Positions 25,145 to 38,700 of a stretch of DNA of 64,000 bases are shown here, in pieces. The notes beneath the pieces were generated by a model, which searched no databases, had not been told where the DNA came from, and saw only the letters and a list, made by a program, of their open reading frames with translations. Where the stretch lies: NCBI GenBank assembly GCA_022495005.1, contig JAGYXB010000467.1, positions 62,001 to 126,000 of the forward strand. Reading direction: 5' to 3'. The stretch comes from Rhyacophila brunnea (Eukaryota; Arthropoda; Insecta; Trichoptera; Rhyacophilidae). The translations under genes and the position numbers were made by a program. Numbering within the stretch: position 1 is the stretch's first letter; every line of letters starts with the position of its first letter.

Positions 25145-25600
25145 TACAAGATAAAAAGAACTTTTTATATGCAACGTTTTTAAGTTTTCTGTTGAATTAT
25201 ATAACCTTGACTTGACTAGCTTAAACGATCAAAAAAAATGTATTTGATAGAAATAACACAGAAATGTTATTTTGACACTCATATTGATTTCCATAGTAAC
25301 GCCCGTATATATTAAAAATTTCCTAGGAACCAATAATAGTGGATTGGATTACGGATTTCTTCCAAAATAACTTTTTATACAAAACAGAATTAACTAAAAA
25401 TGAATTAAGTTCTACCTAAAGATGGCTAAAAGTATTTAAAAAATGCATTCGCATCGTATTCTGATATATTCTAAAAATTTCAAATGTCTATCTAGTCGGG
25501 AAGTTAATTAAAAATCGATTGCAAGATTTGTACCGGACAAACAACCACCGGAAAAATTAGAATACGACCTAATAAAAACGTTGTAAAAAATAATCGGTGC
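25145..25600 (+). repeat. Dispersed ~450-bp repeat, copy 2
   Basis: From caagataaaaagaac through cttgacttgactagcttaaa, taaagatggctaaaagta, cgggaagttaattaaaaatc and accggacaaacaa, it parallels 33585-34033 almost throughout, with the inverted copy at 17546-18050. No coding capacity seen. Confidence 0.8.
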
Positions 25601-25810
25601 GTGTACTTATATACGCGCTTTAAAAGTTATACTTCTTTGGCGTAACAAAATAAAATAATCGCACACCGCGTTAGCCAAAATTCACATCAACCAAAAACAT
25701 TCAAACAGTTAGAAAATAGTTTTCACATAAACTAAATATTATGTAATACAAAACAAAAGTAACGCACGTATCACATTTAAAAATTTTAAGCTTAGTTTTG
25801 ACAGATAATC

Positions 25811-25893
25811 ACATATAATAATAAATTTATTTCCTAGGCAACGGTAGAATTCTTCGTACATATAATAATAAATTCGCTGTCTAGGCAACGGAA
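25811..25893 (+). repeat. Two-unit direct repeat, ~47-bp period
   Basis: acatataataataaa followed by ctaggcaacgg occurs at 25811 and again at 25858. Lies just upstream of the tRNA-Ile-like sequence. Confidence 0.6.
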
Positions 25894-25937
25894 TAAGCTA
25901 TAATATTAAACTGTATAATCGTCGCGATTGCATTATC

Positions 25938-26010
25938 ACACTGTGGCGTAAAGGCAGCGCGTTCGGCTGATAACCCGAACAATCGTGGTTCGAATCCAAT
26001 CGAGTGCGAT
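25938..26010 (+). repeat. tRNA-Ile-like sequence (SINE head or tRNA pseudogene)
   Basis: Contains box A-like tggcgtaaaggcagcg, an anticodon arm gttcgg…ccgaac with GAT in the loop (Ile), and a perfect box B ggttcgaatcc. The anticodon loop is one base too long, the T stem has about three pairs, and no clean 7-bp acceptor stem forms. It is therefore a pseudogene or SINE head rather than a working tRNA. No CCA-end terminator run follows. Confidence 0.6.
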
Positions 26011-26239
26011 TTTCTTCGTGTGAAAAAATAAATTTTGTGTTGCACGTCACACGCCAAAAATACACTCTGATCTGATTTTCCAAACGCGCATGAAGAAGTA
26101 TAACTTTAAAAAAAACAATAAATAATACAATTTGTTTTTCTACGTTAAGCTTTTTAGTTGACATAAAAACAAATTTATTCAAATCGTCGAAATATCGCCT
26201 ATGACGACTAAACCAAAAAAATATTATTTGTATGTTCAT

Positions 26240-29200
26240 TAATAAATCTTTTTAGAAAAGTCAACAAGCCAGCGTTAGTCTGGTAATAAATAATTCATAA
26301 TTTATTTATGAACTATCATATTATAAAGAGTATTTTCGGAGATATAATATATTAATATATGAACATACACATCTTCATAATAATATGTGGCTTTCACTGT
26401 CATTCGCAGTACGCACTTCTGTGAAGTGGACAAGCGGATTTTTATTAACTAGTTTACAAAACAAATGCTAAAAATATTACAATTTAGTGTAATACTTTAA
26501 TATGTTTCCGTAAGTATATAAATACAGTACGGTGCATATATCACTATCAAATTTATACTCAAATAATATGGAAATATCTAAAATTTCAAAGTGTTTCATT
26601 CGATGTATAATTTTTATTTCTGTATAATTCAGTAAGAGCATACATAAGTGAAACGGCAAATAATTTTCAACAATAGCTGGGACAAAATTTCGCATTCGTC
26701 ACCAATCACCGAGCGGCATTCGAGGTGAGAGCATGTCGATTTTTTTTTGTGATGGCGTAGTAAGAATTTATTCTTATATCGTAGAAATATGACTAAAAAA
26801 CGTTATTCCTGTACTCGAAAAAGAAAACATTTCAATGAATATATTATTATTATTACTAATATAACAATAAACATAACACTAAATGGACGCATGTTGAATT
26901 TTTATGACAAATTATGCTTCGTTCGGCACGCGTCATTTGCACAACCGCGCATCGCATAGTTACGATCTTTTTAGAGTTTTAGACCATGCCTCAGCTTAGG
27001 TATAGCATTGAGAAACAAATCAAAAATTTCTTCCAAGTATCATATAGTCGAATAAGTAACTCTGGGTTTAATCAATTATTAGCTGCATGATACTACTCCC
27101 TACGGGAGCAAATATGGTGTTGTATAAGTTTTGCTATTTAGTATTGAAAAATATAATTGGTGTAGTATAAATTTTGTGAAATATTATTAACATAATATTT
27201 CACTGTTAATAATTGTTTTGCAAAAAGGTAGCTTACCCACTCCACATGCAAAATTATGACAATTCTTATATACTTATAAAAATATTTTTTTAAAACTCTG
27301 ACGGAATCAAAGTCATTCTGCTGAACTTGATAATATCATCACATGCATGCAGGTAGATCCGATTATTTTAATGTAGTCGCGTACGCTGCTATATTGCAGT
27401 TGAATTTCTTTGAAGCAACTCTTTCCGATAATATGTTGATAGAAGCTGCATGTTGCTCGATGATCTGTTTCTTGACTACTTTGCTGCTATTGGGCTACCG
27501 TGAGCTAATGTAAGCATTGAGGCTCTTTCTAACATTTCCAGCTAATGTCACTATTGTTGTTATTCAGCAGCTCTAGATAGTAGTAAAGTTGTTGTTGAGG
27601 TGAATGATGATGGTATTGGTCTATTTGCCATTAAAACACCTTGATTGAAATAGTCCAATAAAGAACACATTAATTTACTCAGATAAGAAACAGTATCAGG
27701 TAGTTAGTAATACAATTATTATAATATCTGCAATTGGTATAAAATCTATATTGCGATATGTTTATAATAAATTTCAGACATTGTTATAATATTTAAAAAC
27801 AATGTTATTCAATGTTTAGTGTTGGAATTGCTGTATTATGGTATTTGAAATATTGCCGGAATATTACAAATACTCTTCTACCAGAAATACTGAAAATATT
27901 TCAGAGGGTTATTTAAAGCTCTCATATATTCACAAGAATTCTGCTAGCGGTAAAGCTCGTTTTAGCACACACTTAACTATGCATCTTTCCACTGAAGCTT
28001 TGAAAAACGTATTTCAAATTTTAGCGCATTGTAATGTGTACACTGCATTTCCAACGCTCTACATCGGGTTATTTAAATAGCGTAACTTTACTGAAGCAGA
28101 AACTATGAAAATCATAAAATATTTATGTTTTAATATTTTAATTCAAGATGACCATAATATATAGTTGATAGCTACATTTATATTTGAAAAAACTGGAAGC
28201 CAGGGATTTATCACTACCGAAATACCGGTTTTAAACATCGAAAATACCCTATTAAGAAAGCAGTAGCCAAGTTTAATAAAAACAGAAAAAACTGAGGGTT
28301 GACTCAGTTGTTCTTGATAGCATACACGTGGCACGTATTGATTTGTAATATAAGTATTTTTTCAAAAAGTTTTGATTTAAAATTTCACTTCTAAAGTTTT
28401 TCCACGGATTTTTAAATTATCTGAAATTTTCCTACAACAAGCCTCAAATCTGAGACAGCTTTCTCTGCAGCCGATTATATAATAAAAATAAAATATTAAT
28501 ATTGCAAACAGATTTCACATAGCTTTATTTTTGGTAGATATTGATGTTTAAATATTTTAATAATAAATATAATACCCGTATTTAATATGAGATAGTGTGT
28601 AGTGGATATTGCTATCCTTCCCCAGTGTCATATAACCTAGATTGTTCATATAGGTATAATAGGATTGGCTGACTTATTTTTTGTTAGGATCGTCACTTTG
28701 CATAAAAATATAGTCGCAAGCTATCTATCAAATTCTCATCATAAATAAGCAAAGACCGCATTGTTTTGATTTGTCGCCAGGATGTATTATTTAGATGTAT
28801 TTTGAGATGCGAACATCCCATGCCGGGAGGTATTAGAACGGTGGTACTAGGCGGGCTAGAAATTTCTATGAAAAATAAAACCTTGAAAACAGCAGTATTT
28901 AGAAATATTATAAAAGTATATCATTAAGACTTGCATTTCGCTTTAAAATGTCACCATGATTACATGAAATGGCAGTATAATATTGTGTACAATATATTAA
29001 TTTATTAAAAAACAACCGATCGGAGCTAGTGTAGTGAGTGTAAAGTACAGTGTGTTTACACGCTAATTTTCTATGGCCGGCCTTGCATGCACGGATTTGT
29101 AAAGCGCGTAAACGCGCTTGAGGCATACATATGATTTTAATTGAGCATACAGACAATGACATGATTTTCTACGAGTAGATATGTTTTGAGATGACATATT

Positions 29201-29857
29201 TGCAAGTATTTAAATGAGCATGCATTGGATGGATATCAGTTGCATATGTCATTCGATATGAAATTTATCTTGCAATATGCTTCAGATTGAAATTTACTAA
29301 ATCTATAGATAACTACTTACTATATAATAATATCGACTTTTTAAATCTTACAATCCTCCATAGCTTTTTTAGTTTCTACGATGTAGTTTTCAATGTAGGA
29401 TTGAAATTGGAGTGTTTTTTTGAATTATTCATATTTATTTGGAAAGTGATTCGAATTTCGAACGCAGAGTGCAAGTATTTTTTTTTTTGTAATTTTACTA
29501 CATTGTACTGCAGATTGCATATTTCCGTTAGCGCGCATCGCTGCCGAAAGTGATAGAGACCTCGTGATTATATACATACCGAATTGAAAATAGTCGCTGC
29601 AGATTGCAAAATTTGATGTATCATCCATTTAATTTTTAATTTAATAAAAAAATAATATCAATATTAAGAGTAAAATATTATGATGGGTATAAAAAAATGA
29701 TGTTTACTTTATTACTACAATATTTTTATGCATAATTTTGACATTTTGTTTTTTTTAATAAATTCTGAATATTAGATTAATTTAATACTGTATAAAGGCT
29801 TGACTACTTAACTTAATAAGTATAATAAAATACATCCATATTCACCTATAATAAGTG
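26240..29857. other. No gene recognised
   Basis: AT-rich sequence. A slightly GC-richer patch at 27300-27620 has no long frame. ORFs at 26477-26695, 27838-28080, 28143-28334, 28908-29162 and the opposed pair 29287-29628 resemble nothing known. This may be upstream intron of the dpr-like gene (inference). Confidence 0.4.
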
Positions 29858-30366
29858 GCGTTAACGGTCCACATGCCCAACGTGGGTAATAATGGATATT
29901 TTATGGTATTTTCAGAGCATAAGCCTGGATATTCCTTAAACGTTGTAAATAATCTTTTGAGATAATTTTGAAGCCGTATTTTCTTTTACATTTATTTTAA
30001 ACATTTGATGACTGCATAAAGTATTTTTATTACATAAAATAGTATTCTTTTAAACCTCTCGATCTAATATTTTAGAATATTGTCATATTTCAGTACATCC
30101 ATGTGCAGTGGTATTAACATTTTTTAGATTTATTATATTTTTAAACGCATTTATAAAACCATTATAAAAATTTATGTTGACATTATTATAGTGAAATATT
30201 TACGATAAAAAATATATTGATAATCTCTGTTATCCCAAATTTGACAAGAATTAGGCATTTTATTATTCAAAAAAGTGGGTATGATTAACACATTTGATAA
30301 TAATTTTAAAGATATTGATTATAAGCTATGTCTTTGACCATTCAAATGTGATAAAACATTTTACGA
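29858..30366 (+). repeat. Dispersed ~500-bp repeat, copy A
   Basis: Aligned by eye with 32741-33241: both carry aacgtgggt/cagcgtgggt, cttaaacgttgta, ttgatgactgcataaagt, ctattataccactcgatctaa-type text, gtgcagtggt, cccaaatttgacaagaatt and ctatgtctttgaccattcaa, with about 85% similarity by impression. Direct orientation, 2.9 kb apart. Class unknown. Confidence 0.8.
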
Positions 30367-32740
30367 ATAATTATTGTTTTCTAATAATTATTGACCTAAG
30401 AATAAGGTAATATTTTTTTGAAATACGCCATTTCTATTGGCATTTCCCAGTGATTAAGCTACAATATACGGCCGTAGCCATAAATTGACAAATGATAAAT
30501 GAACTAGGGAGTAAGATCATGTAACGTCTATTATTAAAACAGGCAAGCTCAATTATCTTTTTTTACTTGGATAGAATATCCATTTATTCAAAGCTATTTT
30601 TGAAATCTAAGACGGGTAGATATTTCTGAAAACAAATCATTTATATCTTTTGAAATATTGTTAATGGTATGCGCAAGCTAGAGCTTTTTCTCGTAGACTG
30701 TATATTTACCTGGAGCGTGATGCTTTGATCAGAACATGGCCTCAGATAAACGTCATCATTAAATGTTATAAGCTTTCCTCCTTTTGTTTCAATAGAGCTT
30801 TTGAATAAATTGTTATCAAAGAGCAATCATCCTGTTCAGGGTTATTGTTATCTTAACACATATTTTTAAATTAATATTGTGTTTCAAATACGGATGAAGA
30901 TATTTAATATATATAATATAATAAATTATACGGGAAAGATTTCCAAAATGTATCAAGGCCACAGATAAAATTTTCCAATGATAGTAAAAAGGCCAGGGAA
31001 ATAATATTTATTACAAATTCCTCTCTAACAAGATATTATATAATATGTGATGTAATATAATTAGTATTATTCAATATTTTCCGCTGTCGAATTTTGCAAA
31101 AAGTTTTCCCAAAAATTGTGCATTTGATTCCCTTATATCAGCGAATTTTCATAATATTTTAAAATGTGTAAGTATGAAGTGTTATTTATACCACTAAAGA
31201 ATTAATTGAACTGGCCTTTATAACAAACTGATAAAATTCCTTTACTTTTAAAGAGTTTTTGAAATGTTTACTTTTGTTGTTCTCTATTTCTTTAAACTTT
31301 CTAAAAAATAATATACTTCTGACATTATATTAAAAATAGGACATGATAATTTTGGTAATCATTAAAGATGAATTGGTGTAATTCAGACATTTAACAGTGG
31401 ATCACTAAACTTGTTTACTAATCATTACTCGATCAACCGTCAAACAAAACTAAGACGAGGCACGATCCTACAATAAATACACGTAACTACCGTCACTATA
31501 GCTTCATATAATAAAGTCAGTACCATTCCATCGTGTATTTGTTACCCCACACTCCCGCATGCTTTCTTCCTATGATCTAAAATTACACCTCACTCGCCAA
31601 TATAGTCCACTGCTTTCTTGACCACTACTACAAAATAATACCGTCAGATGGGGGGAGATATTCAATTGCGAATCATCAGATATTATCTAGTTTCAATAAT
31701 GGTGTTTGAAGTGAATCCGAGGTATATAGTAGTATTCTTTTTCTCGGTCGTTCCCTCATGACTGACGATCATTTGATTTTTGTCATCTTTTAAGCAACCA
31801 AGAATTTCCATCCCTCTCGATTCTCTGCTTTTCTCAGGGCAGAGTGAATGCTGCCACAAATAATTGAAAGCCTACTTTGAATAGTTTTGGACTTGTTTTG
31901 TTTTAGTTTACTTCTAGTAGATATACAGTGGAGTGTTATCCATAGCCATGGAGCCATATCTGCCCCTTAGTTTGAGGACACGCGGCGTCTCCAAGAATCC
32001 CTGTCAGAGGTTGCTAAGTTCGTTCTCTTATCTCCTCGTTACTTTTAAAGTCTTAAATCAGTCGAATAGGTGGCATTTAGATTTGACTGAGTACAATAGT
32101 GAGTCCCTGATATATTCGCTTTGAGTTGTATGTTGCTCCAGCTATTTCCATTCGGATAGCGAGCTCTCTTTGCTCTCTCGTGATGTGTACCACCAGGTAA
32201 ACAGTTAACTCAGTAAATCTAACTAAATCAGTCATCTTAGGTAATATAATTAAAATATGTCTTGTCTGATTTTATACTTTTTAATTAACATGTATAAATA
32301 TATATTATTTCAAATGGAATATAACATAATATGAATGATATCTACGTAGGTGAAAAATTTAGAGTAGTCTGTTTTAAAAACACACGATTAAGTTAAAGCC
32401 TTTGAGACTCCGAAAAGGCGGCTGCCTCTTGAGCGTGTGTAATAATCCGCCTCCTCGTTTCCACGTTGAGAATATCATGTCATTATAATATCCGAACAGG
32501 AAGTATTTACTGGCACGCGTAGTCGTATCATTTTGATTCCGATTCTATGTAAGTATACAATATATTATACACCTACATTTATTCTTGGAACAATTCAAAA
32601 TAACTTTGTTTAAGATATGAAATTTTCTTTTTACAATAAAAATGATGGATTTTACGTATTTGTTTCTCAATATAACACAGATTTTGAATAAATAAGATTT
32701 CACCAAAACGCATTGTGTATAGAATAGCTTCGCTGATTTA
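30367..32740. other. No gene recognised
   Basis: AT-rich to 31400. Then a more balanced patch at 31430-32200 with one short ORF (31933-32124, 63 residues) that I do not recognise. No transposon ends seen. Confidence 0.4.
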
Positions 32741-33241
32741 AGGGCGGACGTGCTCAGCGTGGGTCAAAATGGAGCTTTTTTTCTATTTTCAAAGCATGAT
32801 CCTGGACATACCTTAAACGTTGTAGATAATCTTTTTATATAATTTTGCAGCTTTTTATCCTTTTTATTTATTTTAAATATTTGATGACTGCATAAAGTGT
32901 TTTTATTACATAAAATAGTATTCTTTTAAACCTCTCGCTCTAATGTTTTAGAATAGAGTCATATTTCAGTACATTACTGTGCAGTGGTGTTAAGATTTTT
33001 TACATGTATTAATTTTTAAATGCATTTATAAAACCATTAGTATAATTTATGACGAGTAAATTTTAGTAAAATATTTACGATAAAAAATTATATTGATAAT
33101 CTCTGTGATCCCAAATTTGACAAGAATTAGGCATTTTATTATTCAAAAAATGGGCAAGATTAACACATTTGAAGATAATTCGTAAAATACTCATTATAAG
33201 CTATGTCTTTGACCATTCAAGTGTGATAAACATTCTAAAGA
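32741..33241 (+). repeat. Dispersed ~500-bp repeat, copy B
   Basis: Partner of 29858-30366. Small indels throughout; both copies end just after ttgaccattcaa and gtgataaa. Confidence 0.8.
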
Positions 33242-33584
33242 ATGTAACCTATTTCATATATATAGGTATATTATACCTATATATTTCCGAACGAATATTC
33301 CTAAATCACGTATATTTCAAATAAGCTAAATTTAATATCAAATTCCTGTGACGTAACTTAATACACAACACAAGGGTTGTAAAATATTCGTACGTCTCCT
33401 AATGAGAAAGAGAGAACAAGACATTTATGTTAGTAAATAATTTTGCCAAATTGATATTATGATGTAAAAATAGAATTATAACCAATATTTTTTAAGATAA
33501 ATAAAACCAAAAAAGGTCATAAATTTTAGGCTAACTAGGTACAAGTTACATTTATTGTAACGCTCAGTTATAATAATTAAATAA

Positions 33585-34033
33585 TTTATAAGATAAAAAG
33601 AACTTTTTATATTCAACATTTTAAATTTTCTGTTGAATCATATAAACTTGACTTGACTAGCTTAAACGATCAAAAAAAATTGTACTTGATAGAAATACTG
33701 AATAATGAAATGTCATTTCATATTGATTTCCATACTAACGTACGTATATATTATTTAATAATTTAGTTGCTAGGACCCCCTAGCAAACAATAATAGTATC
33801 GAAATAACTTTTCATACAAAACAGAATTAACTGAAAATGAATTAAATTCTACTTAAAGATGGCTAAAAGTAGTTAAGAAAAATGCATTGCCATCGTGTTC
33901 TGATATATTCTAAAAGTTTAAATGTCTAGCTAACCGGGAAGTTAGTTAAAAATCTATTGCAAGATTTGTACCGGACAAACAACTACCGGACAAATAAGAA
34001 TACGAGCTAAGAAAAACGTTGTAAAATACCGGC
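33585..34033 (+). repeat. Dispersed ~450-bp repeat, copy 3
   Basis: Parallel to 25145-25600, with cttgacttgactagcttaaa, agatggctaaaagta, cgggaagttagttaaaaatc and accggacaaacaa. Retains tgctaggaccccctagcaa, which pairs with itself and is also found in the 17.5-kb copy. Confidence 0.8.
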
Positions 34034-35104
34034 AACCAGTGTAGCCAACTAAGCTTACCAGATCAAATAGTTTTCACTTTCTTACAAAAATGGCAAAAAA
34101 TTCATATCACGACAAGCTCTAAAATATGTATAGAGGAACTAGTAATTTTATTTGACAAATTATCTGACTCCCACAAATTATATCTAAAGAAAAAAGTCAA
34201 TTGGCTAGCCGTAAAAGTTAACAATGACTCAAATCGTAATCTATAGAGAAAATATTCAATGTACAGCACAGGAAAAAATAAATGTCACCTCGGTGGTGAA
34301 TATACCTATTTTACATTGACAAAATTTAGAGATATGGACATTTTAAAAATGCACGACTTATACACTTATATCTTTTTGTGCATTAGACCCTTTAGAAATT
34401 ATAATAAAAAAATGTTCCTATCGAGTTATCACTTACTTCTCTCCACCATTATAAAATTTGATATTGCCATTGGTTGAATAAAACTGTTTTTGAAATGTGT
34501 GTAGAATACCTCAGTTCACCACTTTAAACAAATGAACAAAGTATCATACAGGTGAAAACTCAATATTGACCATTATTTTACCAAAGAACCATGTAACTCC
34601 CTATTTTTCTGTATTTCCAACTTTCTTCGTACTTTCACGTCCGTGCAATAATTATCAAATCAGTATTCAGACAGTCAATGCGATAGGTACTCACATCTTA
34701 CAAGCAGTCACCGCGATAATTATTATAAAGGTGTTTGACGCACTTTCAATGATTAGACCAAAAATCACGTAAGTAGTTAAAAATATTAGTGCCCATACTC
34801 TCAAATTCCAACTTAACACTATCCATCCATACAGTCCACTCAAATGTACAAGCAATATGTCTTCATAAATATCTACAAATATATTTTTATGAAACTTTAG
34901 TACAGATAGTAAGTTATCATCAATATTGATAAAAATCAAATGTGTACTATACCTACCCGTAAACGCCGTTGTTATGGTTCATGGGAGTTTTTAACATGAT
35001 TGGGTATCTGTTATTTATGGTGTCCATATGATCCATCTGGTAGGAATAAATTATTTACAAAATACTTTACGCATAGTATTTATTAATTAGGTATTATCAA
35101 TATA
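34034..35104. other. No gene recognised
   Basis: AT-rich; ORFs 34259-34477, 34566-34772 and 34691-34939 overlap on both strands and look like chance. Confidence 0.4.
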
Positions 35105-35112
35105 CTCTAGGT

Positions 35113-36140
35113 CAGCGATTTCCAAACTTGGAGGCACGGAGTGTTGCAAAGAGAGGCGTGAAAAGTTTAACACAATTCATATAGCCACTGGTTTGCAGTT
35201 TGGAAAAAAATGTATAGTTTATAAAACGGCCGTTAGTTATAAACTACATAAAAAAACAGTCCTATAAAAGGTTGTTTGCAAACTTGTCTGAAATACGGAG
35301 AGTAATTTTATAATACTTCACTTCTACACATTGTGAGGCGCGCTGGCTATCTCGTGAAAAAATTAAATAAAAGGGTCAAATCATAATGTTGAAATTTAAG
35401 GCAAATTTGTTTAGGAACCACAGTTTTGTTGTTAAACTTGTCTATTTGGTTGAAATTGAAAAAAAATGAGTGAATAAATCAATGCAAGGACCACTAATGC
35501 ATTCACCGATTTAAAAAGACAAAGTGAAGGTGTTCTTAAAAAATTGGAGCTTTGGAAATCAAAATTACATAAAGAATAAGTTCGCCATTTTTAAATGATT
35601 TCTACGCCAGATATATAGAAGCAAACAAAAATCTATTTACTGAGGTCTTGGTTGGTTTGCTAATGCACTTTTCACATTATTTTATTAATAGTAAAAAAGT
35701 CGCCTGGCGCTGCTTTATTTCAGTGCTGTTAAATATTTTAAATATGTGATTATGCGCTGCAATTTGATGTGATATGACGATTGATTTATACTTAAATGAT
35801 AACCTCCATGTATAATTTAGGAAACACTACATTAGAGCACCACACTGCCCTAAACCTCAGCGATAGGTAAGGACCCGCTTCAGGATGTGGGGCCCATTAT
35901 AGAATCCATTTTTCAATGCATGTTGATGAATTTGGATTGACTACTATTGAAATTGATTGTGCTAATAAACAAGCACATTCATCGCATGAAAAACAAATTA
36001 ATTTAAAAAATGAATATATTATAAGAAGTAAAACCTTCATTTTTATATTAGTACATTGTTGACTATTTAAAAAGGTGTCTCTATTATTTAATGAAATAAA
36101 GGGGGGGGAGGCGTACTAACATAAAGTTTGGAAACCACTG
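35113..36140 (+). mobile_element. hAT element remnant (1028 bp), ZBED5-like transposase traces
   Basis: Ends are CAGCGATTTCCAAACTT and its inverted partner …AAGTTTGGAAACCACTG. The perfect 8-bp target duplication CTCTAGGT lies at 35105-35112 and 36141-36148, diagnostic of hAT. Translating about 35320-35600 gives broken stretches resembling the ZBED5/Buster transposase (a hydrophobic LVYLVEI patch like the LADIF helix, then a KLELWK-like patch ending LEIKIT). Stops and frameshifts are frequent and most of the transposase is missing, so it is an internally deleted, dead copy. CAGTGGTTTCCAAAC ends are typical of Buster/Charlie-like hATs. Confidence 0.85.
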
Positions 36141-36149
36141 CTCTAGGTA

Positions 36150-36385
36150 AAGGCACGGCTCTCGACAATCTGTTTGAGAGGCCTACGAGAGATATTGTTA
36201 AGAGTGACTGATGGTTTTGAATACCCTCCAAGTACGACAAAACAGAGGAAGAGCGTCAGTGTACTGGATCCACCAAGTGAAGGAGCTTACTGAGAATAGC
36301 CTTCTCTTTGGCCTGATAGAGGCAAATGACCAAGGGATGGTTGGTCGCTCACACTCGCATTGGTGGTCATGAGACACAGACATGT
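36150..36385 (+). pseudogene. LINE reverse transcriptase C-terminal fragment
   Basis: A plus-strand frame gives GRGRQSVYWIHQVKELTENSLL, then a region with ANDQGMVGR, resembling the tail of endonuclease/RT elements in which GRGRQR-WI-QVKELTG is followed by A-DR. It starts right beside the hAT target duplication and has no continuation on the other side of the hAT. The minus ORF 36198-36428 is its shadow. Confidence 0.5.
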
Positions 36386-36982
36386 GAGGTAACGAAAAAA
36401 AGAGTAGGTGTTTTATATACGTATACATGAATTAAAATATTCATAATATACCTACGTATAATTACGTAGTTCGTTTGAACAATCGGAACCAAATCTTAAA
36501 ATCAAACGCTGCATCGAACTTTTAAAAGCTCGGAAGCTCTAACAGATCTCCGTACAAAATGGTGAAATAAAATATTTTGTCAACTGAAAAATGTAAAATG
36601 TTATGCAACAATATATGTAAGGTAGTTGATATTGCCGTATTGCTGTGATATTGGCGCGATATATTATATGTCAACGACATTCGTCGCGCGAGAGAGCGAA
36701 CCACGTTTGAAAATCAAATACTACCCCTTCCTATAGTTCCGTGCTCACTTCCAATATAATATATGATCCGACATCTCAAGTTTATAATATATGTATATTA
36801 TTACATTTGATTTACAGCTGTTGTGTCGAACTGTCGTGTAACATGAAATAGTATTATACAATACCATTTTGTAATTAATTAAGTATCGTGTAAATTTTGA
36901 ATTTGAATCAGCTTCTGGGTCACAATAGTTAAATGAATGTTTAGCGTTCATGGGCTACATTATATACATAGTGGTATTATAC

Positions 36983-37140
36983 GTAGTCGAATCCTGGGAG
37001 TTAAACAAACATACCATTAGAAGACTAGAGACTTTCAAGATGTGACTTTATGAGAAATTCCTGGGCTTATTAGAGTTTTAAGACGAACTCTTATAGCTCA
37101 ATATTGCAGCCATATTTTATGCAATGAGAAGTATGATTTA
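36983..37140 (+). pseudogene. LINE reverse transcriptase fragment (RTE-like thumb region)
   Basis: Translation gives ESWELNKHTIRRLETFKM, a degenerate form of the conserved E-W-(L/I)-K-D-RRLE-FEMW patch of RTE-like reverse transcriptases, then LYEKFLGLL. Stops follow. 37141-37500 contains a frame (37268-37489) with no recognisable family. Confidence 0.5.
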
Positions 37141-37879
37141 CATAAACTCATAACGCTGAAAAAGTTAATGGACATTGAAGATGATGACCATACCAAACCA
37201 CATCCGGTTTTAATTGGGCGTATCACGGGACCCTACGTTTGATATGAATCATCAGTTCTTTTTATAAGTGGGAATGTTTCAGGAGCAGTTAACCAAGAAT
37301 GAGGTCACTATGCACTCAATTGTTCTTTTATACGTCTATCTACGGGTTAGGAAAATGTACTGCAATTTAATAGATGATGTAACCAAAAAATGTAAGAGTT
37401 TGACATTGAAGTTAATGGCCCTACCAAAATACACCTCTTTCATCATACCTGATCACAAGTCCCTACATTTGGATGTAAAGCGTCACTAATTGTTTATGCT
37501 TGGAAATATCTCAGACAAAGTTACCCAATACTGGGGTCACTATACACTCAAATATGCTTTGACTGAGTTTACATTAATTTAATTATTTTTTAACTATTAT
37601 TATATCTATATATTCTTAATACTACAATAGGCCATGACTCATGAGCATCAATGACAGATGTGTAGTGAAACAGTATTGTATTTATTAATTGAAAACAAAC
37701 GATCACATAAATAAATTGTGATCTCACCGAGAATTTAATTGTGGGTGCCTAGCACATTATGCACTGAACTATCAGAGAGAGAGGAGAGAACAGCACGAAT
37801 AATTATTATGAATGGTTTCTGAGTCGGTAGGTCAGTAGTCAAACGCCTCACCTTCAAATTTCAAATAAATATTTTTTTT

Positions 37880-38097
37880 CCAATTTATTTATTTTACATA
37901 TTATAATGAACATGACAAATTATAAATTCAAACGTTTACGACATGACCGAGATATAGAGAAAGTTTTGTACCGTAAGTACGCAACACACAGTCCAACATT
38001 TTTAGCGCCTTTTTACAAATGGTATCCATATGACCACTTTAGTTACTTTACTGTCAAACGTAATATGCCAAGATCCCTTACAGATAATTTATGTTGA
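37880..38097 (-). pseudogene. Internally deleted fragment of the 13.6-kb LINE family
   Basis: 37885-37935 matches the 3' UTR (13615-13680), and 37970-38095 matches about 14340-14460 of the RT, including agtacgcaa, tttttagcgcctttttacaaatg, catatgaccact and atgccaagatccctta. About 650 bp between these blocks are missing. The plus-strand ORF at 37906-38097 is a shadow. Confidence 0.7.
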
Positions 38098-38369
38098 TTA
38101 TGTTAATTATTATGTTTGAGGTCTTTATAAATAGTATTTATTTTAATAAATTTAATTAGATTTATAAAAAACGTGTAATATTTATTTATTATTTATCTAA
38201 ATACCGTGATTTGTTTGTGTCTAAAATATTATCATTTAACGCCATTATTATTTCGTTAAATTTTATCAAAAATTGCTACAGTATATTATGAGCTTAAACG
38301 ACTCACAAAAAGCTTTGTCTCTATTTCCCTACTGACATAATATTATTTGATTACCACCATCAGCCTAAT

Positions 38370-38700
38370 AAAATAATAGGTCCGCTTTCCAGACGCCTTA
38401 TTTCACAATACAGAGCCTCAAAGTGGTGACCTGCCCCGTGGGAGATCAATGGTAGATGGGTAAGTAGCGGGCATAGAGAACAAGCGAAGTGCCTAATGAC
38501 GGTCATTAGTGGTACGGGTACCGCCCGGGTACTGGTTCCACTCAGGAGGATGTCACGTCGAGGACGCCTCCAAATTACCGGTCACTTGGGAGGGAGTATT
38601 TACTCGGAAATGTTTCGCTCATTTTATATATTATCAAGAAAGGTTTTGTCATAAAGTATTGAGACCTCAAGTGGACGAAATTCGTGTAAATTAATGACTC
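38370..38700. other. GC-richer segment of unknown origin
   Basis: A patch with gtacgggtaccgcccggg and neighbouring GC-rich text, in contrast to the AT-rich surroundings. It contains a 61-codon GTG frame (38509-38694) that I do not recognise. Probably repeat-derived. Confidence 0.3.

Noticed and set aside
25938..26010. Functional tRNA-Ile(GAT) gene
   Set aside because: Box A, box B and the anticodon arm are present, but the anticodon loop has an extra base, the T stem is weak and no 7-bp acceptor stem forms. A SINE head or pseudogene fits better.
37906..38097. Plus-strand 63-codon ORF as a gene
   Set aside because: It lies antisense to an internally deleted LINE fragment whose sequence matches 13.6-14.5 kb, so the frame is incidental.
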